Source of the DNA: Fimbriimonas sp037141835
GTDB taxonomy: Bacteria; Armatimonadota; Fimbriimonadia; Fimbriimonadales; Fimbriimonadaceae
DNA length: 64,000 nucleotides
Assembly: GCA_037141835.1 (NCBI GenBank)
Contig: JBAXBU010000004.1
Location: 1 to 64,000 of the forward strand
Direction of reading: 5' to 3'
In this document: piece by piece, positions 51,484 through 59,665 of the stretch
How positions within the stretch are numbered: position 1 is the first letter of the stretch
Layout of the letters: every line of letters begins with the position of its first letter
Notes under the pieces: generated by a model
Database searches by the model: none
Told to the model about the DNA's origin: nothing
What the model saw: the letters and a program-made list of their open reading frames with translations, nothing else
Position numbers and translations under genes: made by a program

Positions 51484-52110
51484 GTGGCGTTAATAGAACT
51501 GATTCAGCAAGGGCAACCTGAAGCCGCCTTTGCGCTACTAGAACAAAACCCCGAACTGGCGGATGAAAGCGGTGACGATGGTGTCAGCGCGGCAATGCTC
51601 GCTCTCTATTTTGGGCAACGAGAATTGGCGGACCAAATTATCGCCCATAAATCAGCCATGACCGTTCACGAGGCAGCGGCATTTGGTCGGATCGTCCACC
51701 TTGAAAAGTTGCTCACCGACGAAACCAAAGAATCATTGAGTCCAGACGGTTTCCAGCCGCTCCATTTGGCGGCATACTTTGGACGACAAGAAGCCATCAA
51801 GGTCCTGCTCGGAAGTCGCGTCGAATTAGACACTCTCAGTGACAATGGACTTGGAGTCGCTCCCCTACACTCGGCCCTTTCGAATGATCATGAAACCGTC
51901 GCTCGAGAGCTAGTTTATGAGGGCGCGGATGTCAATTTGGCGAGCAAGTCTGGCTGGACCCCATTGCACTACGCTGCTAATCTTGGCAATCGACCGCTGG
52001 CCCTTTTCCTCAAAGAGCACGGGGCAGAACCACGCCCAGGTCCAGAAGGGAAGTTTCCTCGCGATATCGCCGAGGAGAAAGGGCACCTTGAACTAGTTGA
52101 GGTTCTTTAA
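51484..52110 (+). CDS. Ankyrin-repeat protein
   Basis: The 208-residue product is built of ankyrin repeats. Clear units are DGFQPLHLAAYFGRQEAIKVLL, VAPLHSALSNDHETVAREL and GWTPLHYAANLGNRPLALFL, flanked by weaker ones (GVSAAMLALYFGQRELADQI). It probably mediates protein-protein contact in the cytoplasm; no partner is evident. I chose GTG at 51484 because the open frame upstream (from 51400) lies inside the hydrolase gene. No signal peptide is seen. Confidence 0.82.
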   Translation: MALIELIQQGQPEAAFALLEQNPELADESGDDGVSAAMLALYFGQRELADQIIAHKSAMTVHEAAAFGRIVHLEKLLTDETKESLSPDGFQPLHLAAYFGRQEAIKVLLGSRVELDTLSDNGLGVAPLHSALSNDHETVARELVYEGADVNLASKSGWTPLHYAANLGNRPLALFLKEHGAEPRPGPEGKFPRDIAEEKGHLELVEVL

Positions 52111-52208
52111 GACCTAAATACTTCACCAAGTTGGCATCAACGAACCGCCTGCGAATACCGAGGAACTCTATTCCTCGATTGCACTTCAGGTTATAATCTG
52201 TCCAACAG

Positions 52209-53462
52209 ATGGAAGCAACCGGATCAAAGACGATCAAAGGTCAGCAAGGTAAGACGTTCCTCGCTGCATGGCTTGGGTGGGCATTCGATGGATTAGATGG
52301 GTTCATGTATGGGCTTATTGCGTTGCCATTCGTGAGTGAGCTCGTTCATCATGCTAAAGGCATCCCCGCCGACGCCGAAACCAAGACTAAGGCGGCGATC
52401 ATTCAAGCGGTGTTCTTGGTTGGATGGGCCCTTGGTGGCGCCGTGTTTGGCCGCATCGGTGATAAGATCGGTCGAACCAAGACATTGACCCTTACCATCC
52501 TGTTTTATGCGTGCTTTACCGGTTTGGCGGCGATCTCCACCGAGTGGTGGCACCTCATGATCTTCCGATTTCTGGCTGCTCTTGGCATCGGCGGAGAGTG
52601 GGCGGCGGGAGCGGCCCTCGTTTCGGAAACCCTCGATAAGCGGTACCGCCATTATGGCGGGGCCGTCTTGCAGAGCGGTTACATGGCAGGAATGCTGATG
52701 GCGGCGGTTGCGACCAAGTTGATTGCCGAACCAAGGATGGTGTTTCTTGTCGGAGTCCTGCCTGCGTTTGCCACGCTTTGGATTCGGAAAGCGGTTCCTG
52801 AGCCCGAAGAATGGGCGGGAGCCAACGAGCGCGAAGCGACTCCTCCGATATCGGCTTTGTTTGGACCTGCGGTTATTAAGACAACCCTCAAGGTGCTCGT
52901 CATGTCGGCAATCACTTTATGCGGCGCGTGGACGATCCTATTCTTCACGCCTCAGCTATTCCAGACCGATCCCGCAAATAAAGGCATGTCACCTGCGGCC
53001 ATGAAAGATATGGTCTTTGGGGTCACGATCATGTACACCTGCTGGAATATTGTCGGGAACCTGTTTAGCGCGTTTATCACCAAATGGTTGGGTTATAAGA
53101 AAGGCTTTGCGATCCTGCTGACGTGTGCCTTATTGGTGTTTGTGATTGGCTTCTCAACGCCCCGATCTTCTGATGAATATAAGGTTTGGGTTACGGCGGC
53201 GGCGTTCTTCGGGCTCGGCGTGTTTGGCTCGTTCCCGCTGTACTTCCCGCTGCTGTTTCCAACGTTGCTCCGAACGACGGGTGCCGGGTTTTGTTACAAC
53301 GCTGGGCGGGTTATAACGGCAGTGGGGACGTTGTTTGCCGGGCAATTGCCTGATCCTCGACAGATATTCCTTTACGCAGGATTTCTGTACGTAATCGTAA
53401 TCGCTTTGGCATTCACAATGCCGGAAGTCGATCAGGACAAAGAAGAAATGGTTGTGGGCTAA
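52209..53462 (+). CDS. MFS transporter (metabolite:H+ symporter type)
   Basis: About 12 TM helices over 417 residues with the MFS loop motif GRIGDKIGRTKTLTLT between TM2 and TM3, preceded by WLGWAFDGLDGFMYGLIALP, the sialate/shikimate/aromatic acid transporter-like start. RFLAALGIGGEWAAGAALVSE in TM4 fits the same subfamily. Substrate cannot be given. The gene is a single + strand unit and overlaps lpxB by 4 nt at the convergent ends. Confidence 0.85.
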   Translation: MEATGSKTIKGQQGKTFLAAWLGWAFDGLDGFMYGLIALPFVSELVHHAKGIPADAETKTKAAIIQAVFLVGWALGGAVFGRIGDKIGRTKTLTLTILFYACFTGLAAISTEWWHLMIFRFLAALGIGGEWAAGAALVSETLDKRYRHYGGAVLQSGYMAGMLMAAVATKLIAEPRMVFLVGVLPAFATLWIRKAVPEPEEWAGANEREATPPISALFGPAVIKTTLKVLVMSAITLCGAWTILFFTPQLFQTDPANKGMSPAAMKDMVFGVTIMYTCWNIVGNLFSAFITKWLGYKKGFAILLTCALLVFVIGFSTPRSSDEYKVWVTAAAFFGLGVFGSFPLYFPLLFPTLLRTTGAGFCYNAGRVITAVGTLFAGQLPDPRQIFLYAGFLYVIVIALAFTMPEVDQDKEEMVVG

Positions 53463-54544
53463 AAGGAAAGGATCAGCTCTGCCGTCTTCGTGATGCAGTC
53501 ATCGCCACCCAAGAGTTCGCTGATCTCAGCGAAGGCAGCGCGTTGCTTTTGGGCGACCGCGTCAGTTTGGATTTCGTCCAGAGTGCGCTTGAGTTTCTCA
53601 ACCGTAAAGTTTTCTTGGATGAGTTCGGGAACTACTTCACGTTGAAGCAGAATGTTGGGTTGGCTCACAAACTGAGGTCGTTTGAACCGAATGAGCCGAA
53701 GCTCTAAAATAACCAAGTCAGAGACTCGGTAAACGACGACCGTCGGCGTTTGGGAAAGGGCGGCTTCCAGCGTCGCCGTACCGCTACAAATGATTCCTGC
53801 CTCGGAAGTGCGCAATGCCCGCATGACGGTTCCCGTTTCAGCGCCATTCAAGATACTGTCTTGCGTCCGAGTCCAGTTCTTTTCGAGATAAGGAATGAAT
53901 GTTTTGGGAACGGGTAACTGAACCCCGTCTGCGTAATCCTTCACGGTATCTTTGAGGGTCGGAACGAGCTGTTCTAATTCGCTTTGCCGTGAACCCGGCA
54001 ATATCGCAAGTCCCTTTCGTTCAAACGGGGTTTCAATAATCTCTTTGTGGATCTGCTTGAGCGGATGTCCGAAGAAGTGGACATTTGCGCCCATCTGCTT
54101 GAGTATTTCATGGCTCCATGGAAAAGGAGTGACAACCGCATCAGTCAGCATCGGGATATCAGCCCCTTGGCGGTCTCTTCGCCAAGATCCGGGCGGCACG
54201 AAGTAGACGACCTTCCAGCCAGCCTCCTTTGCCGCTCTGCACAGCTTTAAGTTCATAAAGCCAAAGTCGATGGGGACAAAGACTCCTGGCTCAGTAGTGC
54301 GGAGACCTCGCTTAAAGGCGTAATAGTGGGGCAGGATACTGAAGCCCTTTCGGATGGACTTTATGACGGACATGGCCCCCCATGTGCTGGAATCCGCAAC
54401 AATCGGTTGGTTCGCGACTTCAGAGAACCGGGTTCCCCCGATTCCACCAATGAGAACGGTTGGGTCAAGGCGAAGGAGCTCAGTCGCTATAGAAGCCGCA
54501 TAAAGGTCACCAGATGCTTCCCCAGCGGAGAAGAGAACTTGCAT
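53459..54544 (-). CDS. lpxB: Lipid-A-disaccharide synthase
   Basis: LpxB condenses UDP-2,3-diacylglucosamine with lipid X. The start LFSAGEASGDLYAASIATEL, the central FFGHPLKQI with AILPGSRQSELEQLVPTL, and the C-terminal ICSGTATLEAALSQTPTVV are family marks. The 361-residue length is slightly short. It is the last gene of fabZ-lpxA-lpxB, its start overlapping the lpxA stop by 1 nt. The operon shows the cell makes a lipid A outer leaflet. lpxC and lpxD are outside the window. Confidence 0.93.
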   Translation of the reverse strand: MQVLFSAGEASGDLYAASIATELLRLDPTVLIGGIGGTRFSEVANQPIVADSSTWGAMSVIKSIRKGFSILPHYYAFKRGLRTTEPGVFVPIDFGFMNLKLCRAAKEAGWKVVYFVPPGSWRRDRQGADIPMLTDAVVTPFPWSHEILKQMGANVHFFGHPLKQIHKEIIETPFERKGLAILPGSRQSELEQLVPTLKDTVKDYADGVQLPVPKTFIPYLEKNWTRTQDSILNGAETGTVMRALRTSEAGIICSGTATLEAALSQTPTVVVYRVSDLVILELRLIRFKRPQFVSQPNILLQREVVPELIQENFTVEKLKRTLDEIQTDAVAQKQRAAFAEISELLGGDDCITKTAELILSF

Positions 54545-55332
54545 CAGCGTTGGTCGCCGCGACCGTTGCGACCGTTGAACCGTCGCTCTTCAAATGTGAC
54601 CAAATACTTCACTTCTTTGGTCTGCATGACTTCTTCGCGGACGATTTCTAAAGCATTCGTCAATCCAATCTTGGACTTAAAGAGCAACTTGCACGCCTTA
54701 TGCAGTGCCAATCGTTCGTCCTGAGTTATTCCAAGGCGGCGAAGTCCTACTGCATTGATGTCACGAACTTCTTCGTCGACTCCATCAACGAGGCAGAATG
54801 GCGGCACGTCCCGAGTGATCTTGGTGAATCCGCCTACCATGGCGACTTTTCCAATTCGACAAAATTGGTGAATTCCTGACATGCCACCAATATTTGCAAG
54901 CTCTTCAATCGTGACGTGACCGGCTACACCAACCGAGTTCGCGATGGTGACCTTGTCGTGGACATTGCAGTTATGCCCAATATGGCAGTAGGCCATGATG
55001 AAGCAGTCATTGCCAATGATGGTTGATTTGCCTTCACCGGTGGCGCGATGGATCGTAACGTATTCGCGAAAAACATTACGGTCGCCAATGGTTAAAAATG
55101 TGGGTTCATTGTCGTACTTTCGATCTTGCGGATTGCCGCCAATAACACTGCCCTGACCGATGTAATTGTCTTTACCGATCGTGGTTGAATGTTTCACCGT
55201 CGCATGAGATTCGATGACGGTGCCTGCGCCAATCACTGCACCGGCTTCAATGTACGAAAATGGACCGACGACAACATCGTCGGCAAGTTCTGCCTTTGGG
55301 TCTACATAAGCGAGGCGATGAATCGACGCCAA
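54544..55332 (-). CDS. lpxA: UDP-N-acetylglucosamine acyltransferase
   Basis: LpxA adds the first 3-hydroxyacyl chain to UDP-GlcNAc. The left-handed beta-helix hexapeptides (ADDVVVGPFSYIEAGAVIGAG) are clear, with the catalytic His120 in MAYCHIGHNCNVHDK, and the C-terminal helical part (LGITQDERLALHKACKLLFK) completes it. The 262-residue length is standard. It sits directly after fabZ, with the lpxA start codon adjacent to the fabZ stop, and before lpxB. Confidence 0.95.
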   Translation of the reverse strand: MASIHRLAYVDPKAELADDVVVGPFSYIEAGAVIGAGTVIESHATVKHSTTIGKDNYIGQGSVIGGNPQDRKYDNEPTFLTIGDRNVFREYVTIHRATGEGKSTIIGNDCFIMAYCHIGHNCNVHDKVTIANSVGVAGHVTIEELANIGGMSGIHQFCRIGKVAMVGGFTKITRDVPPFCLVDGVDEEVRDINAVGLRRLGITQDERLALHKACKLLFKSKIGLTNALEIVREEVMQTKEVKYLVTFEERRFNGRNGRGDQR

Positions 55333-55770
55333 CTAGCCTTCCCTTTCACTCATTTTAAAAAGCATGATCATTTCTGCCGCGACTTCTCCATCAACAGTAG
55401 CAAACCCTTTCATCTTTCCGACGTTGCCTTTCACCCACAAAATTTCGACTTCGTGGATCAATTGGTCCCCGGGTCTAACAATTCTACGGAATTTGGCGTG
55501 CTCAATGGCTCCGATCAAAGGAATCTTTCCTGCTAGCTTTGGTGTTGTCATCAATAGAGCTGCCCCAACCTGAGCCATCGATTCCATGATGAGTACGCCG
55601 GGCATGATGGGGATGCCTGGGTAATGACCTTGAAAAAACGGTTCATTGATAGTGACGTTCTTCAACCCCTTACACTTCTTGTGATCTTCGCTAATTTCGA
55701 GAATGCGATCGACAAGGAGGATGGGATATCGGTGAGGCAAGATTGACAATAATTCCTGGATATCTATCAC
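55333..55770 (-). CDS. fabZ: 3-hydroxyacyl-ACP dehydratase FabZ
   Basis: FabZ dehydrates 3-hydroxyacyl-ACP in fatty acid elongation and competes with LpxA for substrate. LPHRYPILLVDRI at the start and GHYPGIPIMPGVLIMESMAQ are the family marks, with catalytic His49 and Glu63. The hot-dog fold length of 145 residues is normal. It is the first gene of the lipid A operon, a common arrangement that balances membrane and lipid A synthesis. Confidence 0.95.
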   Translation of the reverse strand: MIDIQELLSILPHRYPILLVDRILEISEDHKKCKGLKNVTINEPFFQGHYPGIPIMPGVLIMESMAQVGAALLMTTPKLAGKIPLIGAIEHAKFRRIVRPGDQLIHEVEILWVKGNVGKMKGFATVDGEVAAEMIMLFKMSEREG

Positions 55771-55846
55771 GTAATGGCTCCGACCAAACAGATCATCGTT
55801 TAGGGTACCCGCTCAGTCTTTCTGCTTCATCAAAAAGGGACGGCAG

Positions 55847-55880
55847 AAAAAAATCCCCGGCGTCTTGCGACAAACCGGGG
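55847..55880 (-). terminator. Intrinsic terminator of the UspA-like gene
   Basis: On the minus strand CCCCGG and CCGGGG pair across a 14-nt loop and are followed by ATTTTTTT, 31 bp after the stop at 55911. On the + strand the same element reads from an A-run. Confidence 0.8.
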
Positions 55881-55910
55881 CAATGCATGTGGGGTTTATT
55901 GGAGCAGTCA

Positions 55911-56492
55911 TTAAGATTTCAGGATAAGGACATGGCACTTGTTTTGGAGAACCAGTTTAACAAGATTTGACATCCGAATCGATTTGCGTCCTAGATTACC
56001 AAGGTCAAAGTTAGCAATGATGAGGTTCGCTTGACTAGCATGAGCCGCGCTCCTTATTCGCTCCAGGAAAGTACGACTAGTTTCGTCTAAAGAAGTTCCA
56101 ATATTAGTGGATTCTGGTTCAGAAATAACGGTTGCTCCGCCAAATCCGGCTGGTTTCGCCAGCTTAAAATTATTGAGATTCTCCGTGGCTTGATCAGAAC
56201 AATCTGTCGCAAAAATCACTTTCGGAACTTCTTGTGTCTCGACCTCACGATTGAATAAAAAGAGGTTGCTCCGCGTTGAATCAAGAAATGACTCGAGAGT
56301 CAGGGTCATCAGGTCGGTCTGAATTTCCATCACATCAATGCAATACGATTCTTCGTCGCATTTGTCGGGGGATTCACTCTTCGATGGCGTTTCCTTTCGG
56401 CAAATCGTCATTTTCTCGAACTTGAGTTTGTTTAAGAAGCCAGATACACTTTCCTTGTCGAGGCACTTGGGCATGTTTACAATAACTTTCAT
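55911..56492 (-). CDS. UspA-like protein
   Basis: This 193-residue protein looks like a diverged universal stress protein fold. PKVIFATDCSDQATENLNNF resembles the first strand and loop of Usp proteins, SAAHASQANLIIANFDLG their fourth strand, and LVLQNKCHVLILKS their last strand with the usual C-P-V-L. The G-x2-G-x9-G nucleotide loop is not clear (NLGRKSIRMSN stands there), so ATP binding is doubtful. It opens away from the regulator genes. The N-terminal 85 residues match nothing I know. Confidence 0.5.
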   Translation of the reverse strand: MKVIVNMPKCLDKESVSGFLNKLKFEKMTICRKETPSKSESPDKCDEESYCIDVMEIQTDLMTLTLESFLDSTRSNLFLFNREVETQEVPKVIFATDCSDQATENLNNFKLAKPAGFGGATVISEPESTNIGTSLDETSRTFLERIRSAAHASQANLIIANFDLGNLGRKSIRMSNLVKLVLQNKCHVLILKS

Positions 56493-56682
56493 AAGGTCGA
56501 ATCACGGCTCATCAGTAATGAAGAGCTAGTTCCCCCTTATTCATGGAATGCCATGAGCCTGTAGGATGAGGTGAGAAAAGAATTGTAAGTTGACTTCCTA
56601 TCTCAATTGACTTAATTATGGGCATCATATTTCCAAACTCAGGTCGAAAATACTAAGTCATTCGATTCCTGCCATTAAGTGG

Positions 56683-56747
56683 TTGTCATTACTTCATTGT
56701 CATTGATTCCGACCACAAAAATATTGATAAAGGGTTTATACTGAGGC
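56683..56747 (+). promoter_or_regulatory. Promoter of regulator 1 with TTGTCATT direct repeats
   Basis: Two TTGTCATT copies lie at 56683-56690 and 56697-56704. A TATACT box (56737-56742) follows 40 nt after the start of the second copy and ends 5 nt before the ATG, which would place the transcript start at or beside the ATG. Positions 56695-56747 align without gaps to 57463-57515 upstream of regulator 2. Confidence 0.6.
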
Positions 56748-57386
56748 ATGTCTCGGCGTTTAGCGCTTGATATTGAGAATGAACTGAGTCAAAGAGAGCT
56801 TCAACTCTTGGTTCATGCTACACAGGGTTTGACTGACCAAGCGATCGCAAATGAGCTTGGAATCAGCCTGCCCACCATTGCGACCTATTGGGGGCGAATT
56901 CGCATCAAGTTGGGCCCACTCAACCGCACCGAGCTAGTTGCAAAATACTTGGAGTACAAGTCAAGAGAGGGAACCGAAGATCTTATCAACGAAATTTCGA
57001 TGCTCCGCGAACAAATGGAGGCCACGAAAGAGGATGACGCATATTTGTTGATGGCTCTCAACAAGAATCCCAATTCGGTTATCATTTTGAACGAAGATTC
57101 TAGTGTCCTGTACGTGAATGAAGTGACCTGCCGCTGGTTTGGTTATCGTCCAGAAGAGTTTCTAGGCAAGCCCTTTCTCGACTTTTATCCCGTGGGACGT
57201 CACGAGCTTTGGAATGACTGGCGAGAAAAGTTTCTCGCTGATCCGACCAATCCGAATTTTGCCAAGAGCCGAGCAGCCTATGTAAGACACAAAGATGGAT
57301 CATTGATAAAGGTTATCGGGGATACCGTTGCGCTTGAAGGGCCGAATGGTATTCGTATTATGTGGGTGTCAAGGTTATCCGACTGA
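56748..57386 (+). CDS. LuxR-type HTH / PAS domain regulator 1
   Basis: The 212-residue protein places a LuxR/GerE-type helix-turn-helix at the N-terminus (SQRELQLLVHATQGLTDQAI, then ANELGISLPTIATYWGRIRI) and a PAS domain at the C-terminus (PNSVIILNEDSSVLYVNEVT, then WFGYRPEEFLGKPFLDFYP). A short coiled coil links them (EISMLREQMEATKEDD). HTH-first order is unusual, because LuxR proteins normally end with the HTH. The PAS ligand is unknown. A paralog follows 129 bp downstream, with a copied promoter region. No kinase is adjacent. Confidence 0.85.
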   Translation: MSRRLALDIENELSQRELQLLVHATQGLTDQAIANELGISLPTIATYWGRIRIKLGPLNRTELVAKYLEYKSREGTEDLINEISMLREQMEATKEDDAYLLMALNKNPNSVIILNEDSSVLYVNEVTCRWFGYRPEEFLGKPFLDFYPVGRHELWNDWREKFLADPTNPNFAKSRAAYVRHKDGSLIKVIGDTVALEGPNGIRIMWVSRLSD

Positions 57387-57454
57387 CAAGACTTTGCGTA
57401 CAGTGCTTCTGATTCTCCAATGTGAACCGCTAAGCAGTCGAAGCGCAGTTATCT

Positions 57455-57515
57455 TTGTCATTCTTTGTCATTAGTTCCGAATATATAAGTCTTTATAAAG
57501 GGCTTATACTGAGGT
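57455..57515 (+). promoter_or_regulatory. Promoter of regulator 2 with TTGTCATT direct repeats
   Basis: TTGTCATT occurs at 57455-57462 and 57465-57472. TATACT (57505-57510) lies 40 nt after the start of the second copy and 5 nt before the GTG, the same geometry as upstream of regulator 1. The repeat pair is spaced 10 nt here and 14 nt there. Confidence 0.6.
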
Positions 57516-58153
57516 GTGTCGCGACGTATCGCGCTAGATATTGAAAATGAACTTAGCGAGCGGGAACTTCAGCTTCTTGTTCATGCAACCAGGGGCCTAA
57601 CCGACCAAGCGATCGCAAATGAGCTTGGAATAAGCCTAGCTACCATTGCGACCTATTGGGGACGAATTCGCATCAAATTGGGTCCGCTCAATCGAACTGA
57701 GCTCGTTGCAAGATACTTGGAGTATAAATCAACCGAAGAAATCTTCCTTCTTCTTAATGAAGCATCAATGCTTCGTCGGCAATTGGAAACGACAAAAACA
57801 GAGGACTTTGAATTGATGCTTGCCCTCAATCATCTTCCCGACGCAGTAGCTCTGGTAGATGAACAGGCAAACTACATTTATGTCAACGGGGCCTATTGCC
57901 GGATTACCGCTTCAGTCCTGAAGAATTTCAAGGACAAAATTTCCGAGCATTTTTCCCAGAAGGAAGACATGAACGACTTGAAGCCTGGCTCAAAGGAATA
58001 CTGGAGGATCCCGAAAATGCCGAATTTACCAAGAATCGATTGGTCTTCGTTCGTCACCAATCTGGAAATTTAGTTCAGTTCGATTGCAATACAAAAGTGT
58101 ACGAAACCTCCCGTGGTTTCAGGATCGTATTATGCGGAAGGCAAGTTGAATGA
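57516..58153 (+). pseudogene. LuxR-type HTH / PAS domain regulator 2, single-base frameshift
   Basis: The HTH half (SERELQLLVHATRGLTDQAI, then IGLSLATIATYWGRIRI-like helix) is nearly identical to regulator 1. The PAS half begins in frame (IYVNGAYCR) but the match to regulator 1 then continues in another frame as YRFSPEEFQGQNFRAFFPEG, and KNRLVFVRHQSGNLVQF. Restoring one base near 57895-57903 gives a 212-residue protein, the exact length of regulator 1. Without it translation runs on in the first frame to 58073. The restored frame ends at 58153, overlapping the next ATG by 4 nt. It could be a recent mutation, a sequencing error or programmed frameshifting. Confidence 0.75.
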
Positions 58154-58974
58154 ATCTGATCGCTTTTTCCCTTCTTGCCGTTGTCGGAGTTAAGCTTCCA
58201 ACTTATCACCTGCAGCATGAGCGTGTCTTTGCCGAGCAAACGAATGAGATCAATCGGGCTGTCCTAGTTGCAGTTGATAAATTACAAGCGACCGCACCAG
58301 ATGGAGGAGGCTATTTTGTCGGGGTGAAAGCGGTGCCAGCCGAATCTCCCATTGGCGTTCCGATTTCAATTTTTGGTCAACCATTACTGAAGCCCCCACG
58401 AGGAACAAGCTATTGCTCGGGGGCTTCCTACTCTGCTTTGATCGGAGCCCTCGATTCATTGTTGGAGTCACGAAGTTCAGAATTGACGGTTGATCGTCAA
58501 GAAGCGATTCGGATGCAGGAGTTAAATGGTGGTCGCAGGGAGGACATGGTAAAGCTTTGGGGTTGGTGGAATGCCGACGGACCTGGCTCACTCTACGCCT
58601 TAGCAATGTACACAAGTATGGGGGTCCGAGTGGGTGCTCTCGAAGCCGAGCCGGGCGACTTTTGCAACATTAATTGGGTGAAAGGTCCGGGACACTCGGT
58701 GGTGTTCTTGGGGTGGGATTCGACTCCAGAAGGTGAACCAATGATGCGGTACTGGTCGAGCCAAAAAGGCACCAATGGGCTAGGAGATCAAACCAGTACA
58801 TTGGCGTCGATGTCCGGCATTGTGTTTACTCGGCTAACGCGTCCAGAAGCAATTTTCGAATTTGACCCCACCAAGAAAATGGAAAGGCTCAAGATTGAAT
58901 ACGATTCGGCTACAGTCGTCGCAGAACGACTGAAACGGAGTGGCGGTCTATGGACCAAAACTTCCGGTCGATAA
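58150..58974 (+). CDS. Exported Cys/His hydrolase-like protein
   Basis: This 274-residue protein is unassigned. The N-terminus MNLIAFSLLAVVGVKLPTYH looks like a signal peptide. TSYCSGASYSALIGAL (Cys) and KGPGHSVVFLGWDSTPEG (His) are spaced as in NlpC/P60 or CHAP-type papain-fold amidases, so a peptidoglycan or peptide hydrolase is plausible; this is inference from motif spacing. The ATG overlaps the restored stop of regulator 2, so it is likely coupled to it. Its last 65 nt overlap the convergent methyltransferase gene. Confidence 0.55.
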   Translation: MNLIAFSLLAVVGVKLPTYHLQHERVFAEQTNEINRAVLVAVDKLQATAPDGGGYFVGVKAVPAESPIGVPISIFGQPLLKPPRGTSYCSGASYSALIGALDSLLESRSSELTVDRQEAIRMQELNGGRREDMVKLWGWWNADGPGSLYALAMYTSMGVRVGALEAEPGDFCNINWVKGPGHSVVFLGWDSTPEGEPMMRYWSSQKGTNGLGDQTSTLASMSGIVFTRLTRPEAIFEFDPTKKMERLKIEYDSATVVAERLKRSGGLWTKTSGR

Positions 58975-59656
58975 CCAATTCAAATCCCTCAAGGTTGAGT
59001 TCTTTGGAATCCAAAATCTTGGCTTCTCTGGGGTTGCCAAAGCAGTTTCTATGGGTAAACGTGTGCGCGAGAATGCTCAAGTAGCCTCCCTGAGCCACGC
59101 ACTTTTTAGCCAACTCAAAGTAGTTTTGGTCCCAACAGTAGTGGAGGAGGACTAGGTCGTATTGATTTTCTGGCGCAGCCTCATTAAGGTTGGCGAGTAC
59201 CCAATGGATTGCATCGTTTGGTGCGTATGCCGCTCTTAGCTTTTTGAGCCAATCGAGATTTGTCTGAAGACGGTCAACTGCCGTAACTTCCCATCCGTTA
59301 GCTGCCAACCATACTGCGTCTCTCCCAGCGCCACAGCCAAGATCCAATGCCGTGCTCGGGTTTGTTCGGTCGGCGATTTCATAGAGAATAGGATTAATGT
59401 TCCAAAGTCGATTGGAGCCCATGTTGATGGAAGCGGATCGAACCGTTCTGGGATTTCGCCTTAAAGCTCGAAGTGCTTCACATGCTTCCTTTGAACCGAC
59501 TCCCTCGAGAACATCAATTACCGCAAATGGTTCCGGTAGTTCGGCTTGGAATCCGTTGAAGAGGTTGATCCAGTCATAAACGGTTTGAGCACCGGTTTCC
59601 CTTTGGACCCTGTTAGAGTCCAAAGGGGCTATAGGCAGGCGATCTTTCCAGATCAC
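58910..59656 (-). CDS. Class I SAM-dependent methyltransferase with N-terminal extra domain
   Basis: Motif I TALDLGCGAGRDAVWLAANG, then WEVTAVDRLQTNL and the post-motif ENQYDLVLLHYCW, identify a Rossmann-fold methyltransferase. The first 95 residues (VYDWINLFNGFQAELPEPFA, VIDVLEGVGSKEACEALRAL) do not belong to the fold and may recall a rhodanese-like segment. The substrate is unknown. The gene is 9 bp downstream of the sugar isomerase gene and overlaps the convergent + strand gene by 65 nt. Confidence 0.75.
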   Translation of the reverse strand: MIWKDRLPIAPLDSNRVQRETGAQTVYDWINLFNGFQAELPEPFAVIDVLEGVGSKEACEALRALRRNPRTVRSASINMGSNRLWNINPILYEIADRTNPSTALDLGCGAGRDAVWLAANGWEVTAVDRLQTNLDWLKKLRAAYAPNDAIHWVLANLNEAAPENQYDLVLLHYCWDQNYFELAKKCVAQGGYLSILAHTFTHRNCFGNPREAKILDSKELNLEGFELVIDRKFWSIDRHSVSVVLRRL

Positions 59657-59665
59657 AAGATCACT

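Noticed and set aside
57896..58153. Independent 85-residue gene starting at ATG 57896
   Set aside because: Its residues align with the PAS half of regulator 1, so it is the frameshifted continuation of regulator 2 and not a separate gene.
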